64,000 nucleotides of DNA from Pseudomonas sp. HS6 (lineage in GTDB: Bacteria; Pseudomonadota; Gammaproteobacteria; Pseudomonadales; Pseudomonadaceae), in the NCBI RefSeq assembly GCF_023375815.1, contig NZ_CP067412.1:992001-1056000 (forward strand), read 5' to 3'. Below are positions 54,657-63,762 of the stretch, piece by piece (within the stretch, counting starts at the first letter, position 1; each line of letters begins with the position of its first letter). The notes under the pieces are model-generated. The model was not told the DNA's origin, did not search any database, and saw only the letters and a program-made list of their open reading frames with translations. The position numbers were made by a program, and so were the translations under genes.

Positions 54657-55670
54657 TTAAGCCAGGCGCGGTTTGCGCCCCGACACAAAATGGCTCACAT
54701 CATTAAACCCCGGCGTAGACGCATGCCCCGGCGTCACCAGCGAATCGATAAACGCCTCATCCTCAGCGGTAATCTTCACCGCCTGCGCCTTGGTGTACGC
54801 ATCCCACTGTTCTTCAGTACGCGGCCCGACAATCGCCGAGGTCACCGCGCCGTTGTTCAGCACCCAGGCAATCGCAAACTCGACAATCCCGACCCCACGC
54901 TCCTGGGTGTATTGCTGAATCTGCTGGGCAATACGCAGCGACTCCACGCGCCACTCGGTTTCCAGAATGCGCTTGTCCTGGCGCCCGGCACGGCTGTTGG
55001 CGTCCGGGGTCACGTCCGGTGCGTACTTGCCGCTGAGTACACCACGGGCCAGCGGGCTGTAAGGCACCACGCCGAGTCCGTAAGTCTGGGCCGCGGTGAT
55101 CTGCTCGGTTTCGGCTTGACGGTTGACGATGTTGTACAGCGGCTGGCTGATCACCGGGCGATCGACGCCCAGTTTGTCCGCCACTCGAATCACCTCGGCA
55201 ATCCGCCAGCCGCGATAGTTCGACAGGCCCCAATAACGGATCTTGCCCTGGCGAATCAGGTCGCCAATCGCCGAAATTGTCACCTCCAGCGGGGTGTTGT
55301 GGTCTTCGCGGTGCAGGTAATAGATGTCGAGGTAGTCGGTGCCGAGCCGGGCCAGGCTGGCCTCCAGACCATTGAAGATGTGCTTGCGGCTCAGACCGCT
55401 GCGGTTCGGTACGCCGTCCACCGGGCCGAAACCGACCTTGGTCGCCAGCACCCATTCATGCCGATGACGGGCGATGGCCTCGCCGACGATCTCTTCCGAG
55501 CGGCCATTGGTGTAGACGTCAGCCGTGTCGATGAAATTGATGCCCTGATCCCAGGCCTTGTCGATGATGCGCAGCGAATCTTCCGCGCTGGTCTGCTCTC
55601 CGAACATCATCGTGCCGAGGGTGAGGGTGGACACCTGCAACCCCGAGTGACCCAGTGTGCGATAGCTCAT
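54657..55670 (-). CDS. Aldo/keto reductase
   Basis: A 337-residue NADPH-dependent TIM-barrel reductase. The catalytic tetrad is Asp and Tyr in FIDTADVYTNGRSEE, Lys in WVLATKVGFGPVDG and His in DIYYLHREDHNT. NADPH contacts (VPYSPLARGVLSGKY) follow. It resembles the YajO/YakC-like group acting on small aldehydes. It is on the same strand as the LysR gene upstream, 69 bp away. Confidence 0.92.
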   Translation of the reverse strand: MSYRTLGHSGLQVSTLTLGTMMFGEQTSAEDSLRIIDKAWDQGINFIDTADVYTNGRSEEIVGEAIARHRHEWVLATKVGFGPVDGVPNRSGLSRKHIFNGLEASLARLGTDYLDIYYLHREDHNTPLEVTISAIGDLIRQGKIRYWGLSNYRGWRIAEVIRVADKLGVDRPVISQPLYNIVNRQAETEQITAAQTYGLGVVPYSPLARGVLSGKYAPDVTPDANSRAGRQDKRILETEWRVESLRIAQQIQQYTQERGVGIVEFAIAWVLNNGAVTSAIVGPRTEEQWDAYTKAQAVKITAEDEAFIDSLVTPGHASTPGFNDVSHFVSGRKPRLA

Positions 55671-55739
55671 GCCGAAATCCTTTTGTCGGTGGGAAAGCTT
55701 CCATCAAATACCAGAAGCGTCCGGCGCGGCAAAGTGAAT

Positions 55740-56639
55740 TTATCGACGCAACGCCTCGCAGCGCTCGCGCAAAAACACCTGCAACACCTTCACCCGTTCC
55801 GACACCTGCACCCGGTGCGGGCACAACAGATTGAACGGCACGCTCTCGCCGTGCCAGTCATCGAGCAACGTCATCAGCCGCCCGGCGCGCACGTCTTCGG
55901 CGACGTCGAGCCAGGCCTTGTAGGCAATCCCATGCCCGGCGAGTGCCCAGCGGCGGGCGACTTCGCCGTCGTCGCTGAGGTAGTCGCCGCCTACTTCGAC
56001 TTCCAGCGTTTCATCGTCGCGATGGAATCGCCAGGTGTTGTAAGGCCGACCGTTGCGCAAGTAGAGCAGGGCGCTGTGATCGCTCAGTTCGGCAGGATTT
56101 TGCGGTGTACCGTGGCGCTCCAGATAAGCAGGGCTGGCGCAAGCCACACGCCGATGCTCAGGCAGAATCGGCAACGCCACCAGCGTCGAGTCACTCGGCA
56201 CGCCAAAGCGCAGCGCCACATCCACTGTCTCGCGGAACAGATCCGCATGCCGATCGTTGAGCAGCAATTGCAGTTGAATGTGCGGGTGCTCGCGCTTGAA
56301 ATCGTCCAGCCACGGCAGCAGCACGTTGCGCCCGAAATCCGACGGTGCCGCCAGTTGCAGCACGCCGCTCAGGCCTTCGGTCTGCTGCTTTAGCGCCTGC
56401 TCGCCCTCGACCAGAGTGGCCAGCGCCAAACGCACGCTTTCCAGATAACGCCGGCCTTCTTCGGTCAGGCGCATGCTGCGGGTCGAGCGGGCGAAGAGGC
56501 GGATGCCGAGGCGAGTTTCCAGGCGTTTCAACGCGATGCTGGCGGCGGCCGGCGTCAGCTCCAGCGCCCGGGCGGCGGCGGAGATGCTGCCGGAGTCTGC
56601 GGTGCGGACGAAGATCTCAAGATCCAGAATCGAGCTCAT
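55740..56639 (-). CDS. LysR family transcriptional regulator
   Basis: A 299-residue LysR protein from MSSILDLEIFVRTADSGSIS. HTH: ISAAARALELTPAAASIALK, then RLETRLGIRLFARSTRSMRL; effector domain from about residue 90 (VLQLAAPSDFGRNVLLPWLD). The start has AGGA upstream and is 33 codons inside a longer frame. It resembles regulators of the DsdC/AaeR-like (CrgA) group. The aldo/keto reductase downstream and the divergent VOC gene are likely targets. Confidence 0.92.
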   Translation of the reverse strand: MSSILDLEIFVRTADSGSISAAARALELTPAAASIALKRLETRLGIRLFARSTRSMRLTEEGRRYLESVRLALATLVEGEQALKQQTEGLSGVLQLAAPSDFGRNVLLPWLDDFKREHPHIQLQLLLNDRHADLFRETVDVALRFGVPSDSTLVALPILPEHRRVACASPAYLERHGTPQNPAELSDHSALLYLRNGRPYNTWRFHRDDETLEVEVGGDYLSDDGEVARRWALAGHGIAYKAWLDVAEDVRAGRLMTLLDDWHGESVPFNLLCPHRVQVSERVKVLQVFLRERCEALRR

Positions 56640-56736
56640 TGGTAAAAATCCTTTAAAGATCCTTGGCGTTTTGCGGGATTTTTCCGGGATTGGCAAGCGC
56701 AGATACTGGAATCCTGAATAACCGCAGGAGACAGAC

Positions 56737-57102
56737 ATGACGTGGACATTTGATCATCTGGCCTTCAACACCGCTGACAGCCAGGTGCTGCAGGACGCTT
56801 TTGGTGGGTTGTTGGGATTGACGCCGGGGCGTCGGCCGCCGTTTCCGTTTCCCGGGTGCTGGTTGTATCAGGATGGGCAGGCGTTGGTGCATGTGATTGA
56901 GCAGCCGGCGCTGGATGAGGCGGCGTTGAGTCATATTGCGTTTCGTACCGATGAAGACGCGGCAGTGGTTTTGAAGCGGGTGCAGGGCAGTGGGTTGCCG
57001 TATCAGGTGGCGCAGGTGCCGGAGGATGGGATCTGGCAGATTTTTGTGCAGATGCCGGGAGGCTTGGTGCTGGAACTGGATGCGAAAACGGGGATCTTGT
57101 GA
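56737..57102 (+). CDS. VOC (glyoxalase/bleomycin resistance) superfamily protein
   Basis: A 121-residue protein with one pair of beta-alpha-beta3 modules: TWTFDHLAFNTADSQVLQD (His ligand), ALVHVIEQPALDEAALSHIA (His), and GLVLELDAKTG (Glu). A metal-dependent lyase or binding role is possible; the substrate is unknown. GCAGGAG precedes the ATG. Confidence 0.85.
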   Translation: MTWTFDHLAFNTADSQVLQDAFGGLLGLTPGRRPPFPFPGCWLYQDGQALVHVIEQPALDEAALSHIAFRTDEDAAVVLKRVQGSGLPYQVAQVPEDGIWQIFVQMPGGLVLELDAKTGIL

Positions 57103-57180
57103 GCGTTTAATCGTGGCGTTTAAAGGACACGTCCAGACACGCACCGCAGGCTACACAACCTTGCGCCGTTGCCTACGACT

Positions 57181-57437
57181 AAGCCAGAATCCGCCGGCTT
57201 GTGCGCCTTGGACGCGGGCTCTATCGTTTCCCGGTCGCTGACGAATCAGCGATGGGGTTTCGCAGCCCGGATCAATCAAGGCGCCCAGCGCGCCGTTTCC
57301 GTTCAGCATTGTTGCCTGATCGTGTAATGGCGGTTGTGCGCGGGATACCTTCGGGTATGCCGGGTTCCTTGATTCCCGGTCTGCGAACCCGCGTACAGCT
57401 GCCACCTCTATTCGTTTCGCAGCGAACCGTGGCAGCT
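57181..57437 (+). promoter_or_regulatory. Multi-hairpin structured leader of the DUF6124 gene
   Basis: Nested stems are seen directly. AAGCC/GGCTT (57181-57200). TCGCTGA-CGAA-TCAGCGA (57235-57252). A long outer stem of 57255-57281 with 57367-57390 (GGGTTTCGCAG against CTGCGAACCC; ATCAAGG against CCTTGAT). Inner stems GGCGC/GCGCC (57280-57294) and GGATACC-TTCG-GGTATGCC (57343-57361). AGCTGCCAC/GTGGCAGCT (57397-57437) ends just before the ribosome site. It has the look of a folded cis-RNA; no known riboswitch class is recognised. Confidence 0.6.
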
Positions 57438-57459
57438 CCATCAATCAGGGAGTTTCACC

Positions 57460-57831
57460 ATGATCAAACCAACACCCAACCCACCCGAAGCCGACACCAC
57501 CTCGCCCTACGAAACCCTCGACTCCAAGAAATTCCACGAAGCCGCCGAACGCGCCCTCGATCACTACCTCAATCCGTTCCACCCCAGAAAGCCGCTGCTC
57601 AAACCCAACACCCGCTACCTCATCGTCCCCGGCATCGAGAATGAAGAACTGCTGGCCGATGCCTGCGAAACCCTGACCTCCGCCAAAACCATGGCCAGCG
57701 ATTTCGCCGGGATGATCGATGCGCCGCAGCGGCATGTGCTGCTGGGCATCGGGCAGCTGATCATGCTGGCGGAACTGGCGGTAAATCGGGTGCTGGATAA
57801 TCTGGACACGGCGGCTGAAGCCCGGCCCTGA
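57460..57831 (+). CDS. DUF6124 family protein
   Basis: A 123-residue protein: MIKPTPNPPEADTTSPYETL, HEAAERALDHYLNP, PNTRYLIVPGIENEELLADA and FAGMIDAPQRHVLLGIGQLI. This matches the Pseudomonas-specific DUF6124/DUF3077-like family, whose role is unknown. The C-terminal half is helical. AGGGAG precedes the ATG. A long folded leader lies upstream. Confidence 0.87.
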   Translation: MIKPTPNPPEADTTSPYETLDSKKFHEAAERALDHYLNPFHPRKPLLKPNTRYLIVPGIENEELLADACETLTSAKTMASDFAGMIDAPQRHVLLGIGQLIMLAELAVNRVLDNLDTAAEARP

Positions 57832-57850
57832 CCGATCGTAGAGCGCCAAT

Positions 57851-57879
57851 AAAAAACGGCCCGAAATGGGCCGTTTTTG
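57851..57879. terminator. Bidirectional terminator
   Basis: AAAAAACGGCCC-GAAAT-GGGCCGTTTTT between the DUF6124 gene and the convergent MFS permease. Confidence 0.88.
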
Positions 57880-57894
57880 TGTGCCTGCCGATAA

Positions 57895-59205
57895 TCAGGC
57901 CCGCAACGTCCGCGTCATCCGCAATGCCAGCAGACTTCCGCCAACAATCACACCCGCCAGCAGATACAACGCCGCATCCGTCGACCCGGTGCTGTCCTTG
58001 ACCCAACCCACGAGGTAAGGGCTCAGGAACCCGGCCATCTGTCCCATGGAGTTGATCAACGCCAACCCGCCCGCTGCCGCACCCGCGCTCAGCATGGCCG
58101 TCGGCACCGGCCAGAACATCGGCAGACCGGTCAGCGCACCCATGGTCGCAATGGTCAGACCGAGGATCGCAATCGCCGGATTCGCTGCGAAGTTCACCGC
58201 AATCAGCAGGCCGACAGCGCCCATCAACATCGGCACCACCAGATGCCAGCGGCGTTCTTTACGCAAGTCCGCCGAACGACCGACCACCAGCATGAACACC
58301 GCCGCCAGCAGGTACGGAATCGCACTCAGCCAGCCAATCACCAGGTTGTCGCTGAAGCCGAGGTTCTTGATGATCGACGGCAGCCAGAAGTTGATCGCGT
58401 ACACGCCGCTCTGGATGCAGAAGTAGATCAGACCGAAGGCCCAGATCGCCGGGTTCTTGAACACCGCGATCAGCGAATCGGAGGTGGTTTTCGGTTTGTT
58501 CGCCAAGTCTTCGGCCTGATCGGCTTCCAGCACCGAGCGCTCATGCGGGGTCAGCCATTTGGCGTTGGCGAAGCTGTCGCTGAGCAGGAAGTAGGCGAGT
58601 GCGCCGAGGATCACAGTCGGAATGCCTTGCAGCAGGAACATCCACTGCCAGCCAGCCAAACCGCCTTGGCCCGCAGCGAAGTGATTCAAGATCCAGCCGG
58701 AAAACGGGCTGCCCAGCAGGCCGGACACCGGGATCGCCGACATGAACAGCGCCATGATCCGGCCACGGCGGAAGGTCGGGAACCACTGCGAGAGATAGAG
58801 CACCACGCCCGGGAAGAACCCGGCTTCGGCGGCGCCAGTGAACAGGCGCAAGGTGTAGAACTCGGTTGGTGTGGTGACGAATAGCAGGCAGGTCGACAGC
58901 GTGCCCCAAGTGATCATCATCACGGCAATCCAGCGCCGTGGGCCGAACTTGGTCAGCGCCAGGTTGCTCGGCACGCCGCACAGCACGTAACCGATGAAGA
59001 AGATACCGGCACCGAGGCCGTACACGGTTTCGCTGAATTTCAGCGCGTCGAGCATCTGCAGTTTGGCAAATCCAACGTTGACCCGGTCGAGGTAGTTGAA
59101 CAGGTAGCAGATGAAGATGAAGGGGATCAAACGCAGGGTGATGCGTTTGTAGACGGCATTTTTATCGTCAGCGATGGTCTGGGCGGCAGCGGCGCTCTGT
59201 GACAT
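57895..59205 (-). CDS. MFS transporter, anion:cation symporter (ACS) family
   Basis: A 436-residue permease from MSQSAAAAQTIADDKNAVYK. Segments: FIFICYLFNYLDRVNVGFAK (TM1 with the Asp-Arg motif of the ACS/phthalate-glucarate group), FGPRRWIAVMMITWGTLSTC, and LRLFTGAAEAGFFPGVVLYL (TM4). Members carry tartrate, glucarate, phthalate and similar acids with protons. It is divergent from a CdaR-type regulator and near glycerate kinase, so a sugar acid or glycerate precursor is the likely substrate. Confidence 0.9.
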   Translation of the reverse strand: MSQSAAAAQTIADDKNAVYKRITLRLIPFIFICYLFNYLDRVNVGFAKLQMLDALKFSETVYGLGAGIFFIGYVLCGVPSNLALTKFGPRRWIAVMMITWGTLSTCLLFVTTPTEFYTLRLFTGAAEAGFFPGVVLYLSQWFPTFRRGRIMALFMSAIPVSGLLGSPFSGWILNHFAAGQGGLAGWQWMFLLQGIPTVILGALAYFLLSDSFANAKWLTPHERSVLEADQAEDLANKPKTTSDSLIAVFKNPAIWAFGLIYFCIQSGVYAINFWLPSIIKNLGFSDNLVIGWLSAIPYLLAAVFMLVVGRSADLRKERRWHLVVPMLMGAVGLLIAVNFAANPAIAILGLTIATMGALTGLPMFWPVPTAMLSAGAAAGGLALINSMGQMAGFLSPYLVGWVKDSTGSTDAALYLLAGVIVGGSLLALRMTRTLRA

Positions 59206-59376
59206 GGCGGCTCTCTCTTTATTATGATTTTTTACGATGCAAAGGGTAACGTTGATCGCCCTGAGAGTCTCGGCCACCTTTGGCCGGATTGTCTTTGTGC
59301 CTGAGCACAGGGTTTGCCGCCAGACCCTGTGCGGGTGAACAACCTTCCGCGCCTGTTTTCAAGGATTCCAGCCCTT

Positions 59377-60486
59377 ATGTTCGAACTCGATCACGACCTC
59401 GCCCAGGATATCGTCGACCGGGCCATGGCCATTTTGCCGTACAACGTCAACGTCATGGACAGCCAGGGGCTGATCCTCGGCAGCGGCGAGCCGGAGCGGA
59501 TCAACACCCGCCACGAAGGCGCGCAACTGGTGCTGGCCAACGGTCGGGTGGTGGAGATCGACGCGCAGACGGCGGTGCATCTGAAAGGCGTGCAACCGGG
59601 GATCAATCTGCCGTTGTTGCTCGACCAGCGCTTGATCGGTGTGCTCGGCATTACCGGCGAGCCGGAGCAACTGCGCACCTACGCCGAACTGGTGCGCATG
59701 ACGGCTGAGATGCTGGTCGGCCAGCGCAACCAGCAATCCGAGCAGCAATGGCGACGGCAACGTTGCGATGACTTGCTGGCGTTGTTACTGAGCGAGGCGG
59801 GGGATTCGCCAAGGCTGGTCGATGAGGCTCAGCAACTCGGGCTAAAACCGCAACTGACGCGGGTGCCATATCTTTTCGAATTAGGTCTGGAGCACGGGCC
59901 GGGGCAGACCGTCGAGGCGCTGAGTGCGTGGCTGATGTCACGGTATCCGGACAGTTGGTGCGTGAGTTCGGCCAAGTCATCGCTGCTCTGGTGCCGGCCG
60001 GCCAGTCAGAACGTCGAGCATGATCGCCTGCTGGAAAAACTCGATGGTCTGGGCTGGAACATCCTGCGCATTGCGGTCGGCGGGCAGGCCGATGGGCTGG
60101 CCGGGCTACGCCGTTGCTATCGACGGGTGGGCGATTTGCTCGCCTATGGTCGTGAAGTTCTGCCGCGTTCACGGCTGCTGACCCTCAATCGTTATCGTTT
60201 GCCGGTGATGCTCTGGCGCCATCGCAACGATGATGCGCTCGACGAGTTACTCAAACCGTTGCGCAAGGTGATCGCCAAGGACAGCAACGGCCAGTTGCTC
60301 GCGACTCTGCGCAGTTGGTGCGATCACGACGGGCAGAGCCAGGCCTGCGCCGATGCGTTGGGGATTCACCGCAACAGCCTGCGCTATCGGATGGAGCGGA
60401 TTGCCGAGTTGAGCGGGGTCGATCCATTGAAGCTCGACGGCATGCTGGCGTTGTATCTCGGTGTGCAATTGCTGCCGCAGATATAG
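59377..60486 (+). CDS. CdaR-type sugar diacid regulator
   Basis: A 369-residue activator. The N-terminal sugar-diacid recognition domain (ELDHDLAQDIVDRAMAILPY, then NVNVMDSQGLILGSGEPERI) is followed by a middle GGDEF-like domain and a C-terminal PucR-type HTH (QACADALGIHRNSLRYRMER). CdaR of E. coli activates glucarate, galactarate and glycerate genes. AAGGA precedes the ATG, 21 codons into the frame. It is divergent from the MFS permease and upstream of glycerate kinase. Confidence 0.92.
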   Translation: MFELDHDLAQDIVDRAMAILPYNVNVMDSQGLILGSGEPERINTRHEGAQLVLANGRVVEIDAQTAVHLKGVQPGINLPLLLDQRLIGVLGITGEPEQLRTYAELVRMTAEMLVGQRNQQSEQQWRRQRCDDLLALLLSEAGDSPRLVDEAQQLGLKPQLTRVPYLFELGLEHGPGQTVEALSAWLMSRYPDSWCVSSAKSSLLWCRPASQNVEHDRLLEKLDGLGWNILRIAVGGQADGLAGLRRCYRRVGDLLAYGREVLPRSRLLTLNRYRLPVMLWRHRNDDALDELLKPLRKVIAKDSNGQLLATLRSWCDHDGQSQACADALGIHRNSLRYRMERIAELSGVDPLKLDGMLALYLGVQLLPQI

Positions 60487-60504
60487 GGTGCTTGTTAGGA
60501 CGCC

Positions 60505-60595
60505 ATCGCTGGCAAGCCAGCTCCCACAGAGATATCAGTCACTCACCCGTTTTGTGCACACCTGATGACCCTGTGGGAGCTGGCTTGCCAGCGAT
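60505..60595. repeat. REPIN: REP doublet of fluorescens-group type
   Basis: ATCGCTGGCAAGCCAGCTCC (60505-60524) and its inverse GGAGCTGGCTTGCCAGCGAT (60576-60595), part of a perfect 25-bp inverted repeat (60505-60529/60571-60595) separated by 41 bp. It sits between the CdaR gene and glycerate kinase; such REP pairs are spread by RAYT transposases in Pseudomonas. Confidence 0.92.
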
Positions 60596-60732
60596 AGGGC
60601 CGGGACATTCAGCATCAATTCCAGAGCCTTTGTGAAAATGAACAATAAACGCCAATCCAACTTGTGCAGCGGACAGGCGTCAACGCGCAAGACGACTGGC
60701 AGCATGAGGGGCATTGGAACTGGAGAATTCGC

Positions 60733-61872
60733 ATGAAAATCGTCATCGCCCCCGATTCGTTCAAGGACAGCCTGAGTGCCCAAGGTGTTGCAGAAGCCAT
60801 TGCGCTGGGCCTGGCGCAGGTCTGGCCACAGGCGACGCTGATCAAATGCCCAATGGCCGACGGTGGCGAAGGGACGGTGGAATCGATTCTCGCGGCGTGC
60901 GAAGGCGAACTGCGCCGCACCCGCGTGCGCGGCCCGTTGGGTGCAGCAGTTGAAGCCGCGTGGGGTTGGCTGCCGCACAACCACACCGCAATCATCGAAA
61001 TGGCCGAAGCAAGCGGCCTGCAACTGGTGCCGCCGGGGCAGCGTGATGCGTGCGTCAGCAGCACCTTCGGCACCGGAGAGCTGATCCGCGCAGCGCTGGA
61101 CGCCGGCGCGCAACGGGTGATCCTTGCCATCGGCGGCAGCGCCACCAACGACGGCGGCGCCGGGGCGATGCAGGCGCTGGGCGTGAAATTGCTGGATGCT
61201 CAAGGGCAATCACTGGTGCCGGGCGGTCTGGCGCTGGCGCAACTTGCACGACTGGATTTGAGCGAGCTCGACCCGCGTCTGGCACAAGTCCGTTTCGACA
61301 TCGCCGCCGACGTCAACAATCCGCTGTGCGGCCCTCACGGCGCCTCGGCGATTTTCGGCCCGCAGAAGGGCGCATCACCTGCGCAGGTGCAGCAACTGGA
61401 TCAGGCGCTCGGCCACTTCGCCGAACTCTGCGCGCTGGCGTTGGGCAAGGATGTTCGCGATGAGCCAGGCAGCGGTGCTGCGGGTGGACTGGGTTTTGCG
61501 GCCAAAGCATTTCTCGGCGCGCAGTTCCAGGCCGGGGTTGAAGTGGTCGCGGAACTGGTCGGGCTGGCCGATGCAGTGAAGGGCGCAGATCTGCTGATCA
61601 CCGGGGAAGGGCGCTTCGATGCCCAGACCCTGCGCGGCAAAACTCCGTTCGGCGTAGCTCGGATCGCCAAGCAACACGGTGTGCCGGTAATCGTTATTGC
61701 CGGCACCTTGGGCGAGGGCTATCAGGAACTCTACGATCACGGCATCGACGCCGCATTCGCCGTCACCAGTGGCCCGATGACCCTCGAACACGCCTGCGCC
61801 GAAGCTCCGCGCCTGTTGCGCGAACGTGCCACAGACATCGCTCGCGTCTGGCGAATGGCGACCCCGGCCTGA
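60733..61872 (+). CDS. Glycerate kinase (type I)
   Basis: A 379-residue GarK/GlxK enzyme phosphorylating D-glycerate to 2-phosphoglycerate. Landmarks: MKIVIAPDSFKDSLSAQGVA, CPMADGGEGTVESILAACEG, AIGGSATNDGGAGAMQALGV and EPGSGAAGGLGFAAKAFLGA, and TGEGRFDAQTLRGKTPFGVA near the C-terminus. The length is standard. The context with a CdaR regulator and an ACS permease fits glucarate/galactarate/glycerate use. Confidence 0.95.
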   Translation: MKIVIAPDSFKDSLSAQGVAEAIALGLAQVWPQATLIKCPMADGGEGTVESILAACEGELRRTRVRGPLGAAVEAAWGWLPHNHTAIIEMAEASGLQLVPPGQRDACVSSTFGTGELIRAALDAGAQRVILAIGGSATNDGGAGAMQALGVKLLDAQGQSLVPGGLALAQLARLDLSELDPRLAQVRFDIAADVNNPLCGPHGASAIFGPQKGASPAQVQQLDQALGHFAELCALALGKDVRDEPGSGAAGGLGFAAKAFLGAQFQAGVEVVAELVGLADAVKGADLLITGEGRFDAQTLRGKTPFGVARIAKQHGVPVIVIAGTLGEGYQELYDHGIDAAFAVTSGPMTLEHACAEAPRLLRERATDIARVWRMATPA

Positions 61873-62095
61873 CCTGTCACCCATCATCTAAACCAGTGGG
61901 TGTTTCAATGCTGAAACACCCGCAACACTTTGAAAAATATTTCTTCTTTACACGCAAACTTCCTAAAGCCTGGCCGATATAGCTAACAGGCGCACACAAG
62001 ATTACCCAGCACAGTGACGCCGGACTGAAACCCGCCCGATGGGTCAGTGATCACGGCATGGACGCTCGTAGTTTCAATCATCCGAGAGTCCTACT

Positions 62096-63721
62096 ATGTC
62101 CTTGCGTAATCTGAATATCGCGCCCCGTGCCTTCCTCGGTTTTGCCTTTATTGCCCTGCTCGTGATCGTGCTCGGCGTGTTCGCCGTCAACCGCATGTCG
62201 GTCATTCGCCAGGCCTCTGTCGAAATGCAGACCAATCAGTTGCCCAGCGTCGCTTACCTTGGCGTGGTGACGGAAAACGTATTGCGCCTGCGGATCCTGT
62301 CGTTCCGCATTCTGGTCAACCGTGACGCTGCCGGCCTGCAAGATGCACAGACTCGCATCGGCGTGCTGGTCGACAAGGTACGCAGCGCTCAGGCCGCCTA
62401 CGCCGCATTGCCGGCAGAGAGTGAAGAGCGCGCGCAATACCAGGCTTTCGCGACGACCCTGGACAATTACCTGCAAGCCCAGAACCAGATGATGGACTTG
62501 TCGCGTCAGGACAAGGTCGAGGACATGCGCACCCTGATCAACACGAAGATCAAGGACGGCACCGACCAGATGGGCGAGCAGCTCAACAAACTGATTGCGA
62601 TCAACGCCGCCGGTGCAAAGGACGCGTCCATTCAGGCCGGTGAACACTACGACAGCGCGATCACCGGCATTGTCATCGTGGCGGTCTTCGCAGCATTTGC
62701 CACGGTGTTGTTGGCCTGGTTGTTGACCCGCAGCATCGTTACCCCATTGAACCGTGCCGTCGCTGCCGCGCAAACCATCGCCGGTGGCAACCTGACCAAA
62801 ACCATCGAAATCGACGGCAAGGATGAACCGGCGCGTCTGCTCGAGGCCCTGGCCGCGATGCAGACCAACTTGCGCAAGACGATCGAGCAGATCGCCGGCT
62901 CCGCCACGCAACTGGGCGCCGCCGCTGAAGAACTCAGCGCCGTGACCGAAGAAGCCTCCCGTGGCCTGCAACAACAGAACGACGAAATCGAACAGGCCGC
63001 CACCGCCGTCAACGAAATGACCGCTGCAGTGGAAGAGGTTGCACGCAACGCGGTGTCGACCTCCGAAGCCTCGAACCAGTCGACCCATGCTGCCCGTGAA
63101 GGTCGCGATCAAGTGGTGAAAACCGTCGACGCGATCCAGACCATGACCCACGACGTACAAACCACCGCGCAAATGATCGAAGGCCTGGCCGCTCAGGGCC
63201 GCGACATCGGCAAGGTGCTGGACGTGATTCGCGCCATCGCCGAACAGACCAACCTGTTGGCACTCAACGCCGCCATCGAAGCGGCCCGTGCCGGTGAAGC
63301 CGGGCGCGGTTTCGCTGTGGTAGCGGACGAGGTTCGCGCCTTGGCTCATCGCACTGCGCAATCGACCCAGGAAATCGAAAAAATGGTCGCCGGCATTCAG
63401 AACGGCACCGGCGAAGCGGTCGAGTCGATGCAACAAAGCAATCACCGCACCCAGTCCACCCTGGAAATGGCCCGTGCTGCCGGCGTTGCGCTGGAGCAGA
63501 TCACTCAATCGATTCACCAGATCAACGAGCGCAACCTGGTGATCGCCAGCGCCTCGGAAGAGCAGGCGCAGGTGTCCCGCGAGGTCGACCGTAACTTGGT
63601 CAACATCCGCGACCTGGCCACCCAATCAGCCGCCGGCGCCAACCAGACCAGCGCCGCGACCCACGAACTGTCTCGCCTGGCGGTGGATTTGAACGCGATG
63701 GTGGCGCGGTTTGTGATTTGA
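62096..63721 (+). CDS. Methyl-accepting chemotaxis protein
   Basis: A 541-residue receptor: TM1 ([20 protein letters not shown]), a periplasmic four-helix-bundle ligand domain (about 30-190), TM2 ([20 protein letters not shown]), a HAMP domain ([20 protein letters not shown]) and a cytoplasmic signalling domain whose hairpin tip is [20 protein letters not shown]. It signals through CheA/CheW. No C-terminal CheR-binding pentapeptide is seen. The ligand is unknown. Monocistronic. Confidence 0.95.
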   Translation: MSLRNLNIAPRAFLGFAFIALLVIVLGVFAVNRMSVIRQASVEMQTNQLPSVAYLGVVTENVLRLRILSFRILVNRDAAGLQDAQTRIGVLVDKVRSAQAAYAALPAESEERAQYQAFATTLDNYLQAQNQMMDLSRQDKVEDMRTLINTKIKDGTDQMGEQLNKLIAINAAGAKDASIQAGEHYDSAITGIVIVAVFAAFATVLLAWLLTRSIVTPLNRAVAAAQTIAGGNLTKTIEIDGKDEPARLLEALAAMQTNLRKTIEQIAGSATQLGAAAEELSAVTEEASRGLQQQNDEIEQAATAVNEMTAAVEEVARNAVSTSEASNQSTHAAREGRDQVVKTVDAIQTMTHDVQTTAQMIEGLAAQGRDIGKVLDVIRAIAEQTNLLALNAAIEAARAGEAGRGFAVVADEVRALAHRTAQSTQEIEKMVAGIQNGTGEAVESMQQSNHRTQSTLEMARAAGVALEQITQSIHQINERNLVIASASEEQAQVSREVDRNLVNIRDLATQSAAGANQTSAATHELSRLAVDLNAMVARFVI

Positions 63722-63762
63722 CCTAGGGTGAAGGCTGGAGACCGCTCAATCAGGAGACGTAC

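Noticed and set aside
54639..56393. 584-codon plus-strand open frame
   Set aside because: It lies wholly antisense to the aldo/keto reductase and LysR genes, which have clear motifs. Its His/Gln/Arg-rich translation is typical of a shadow frame in GC-rich DNA.
62078..63625. 515-codon minus-strand open frame
   Set aside because: Antisense to the chemoreceptor, whose HAMP and signalling motifs are unmistakable; the composition is that of a shadow.
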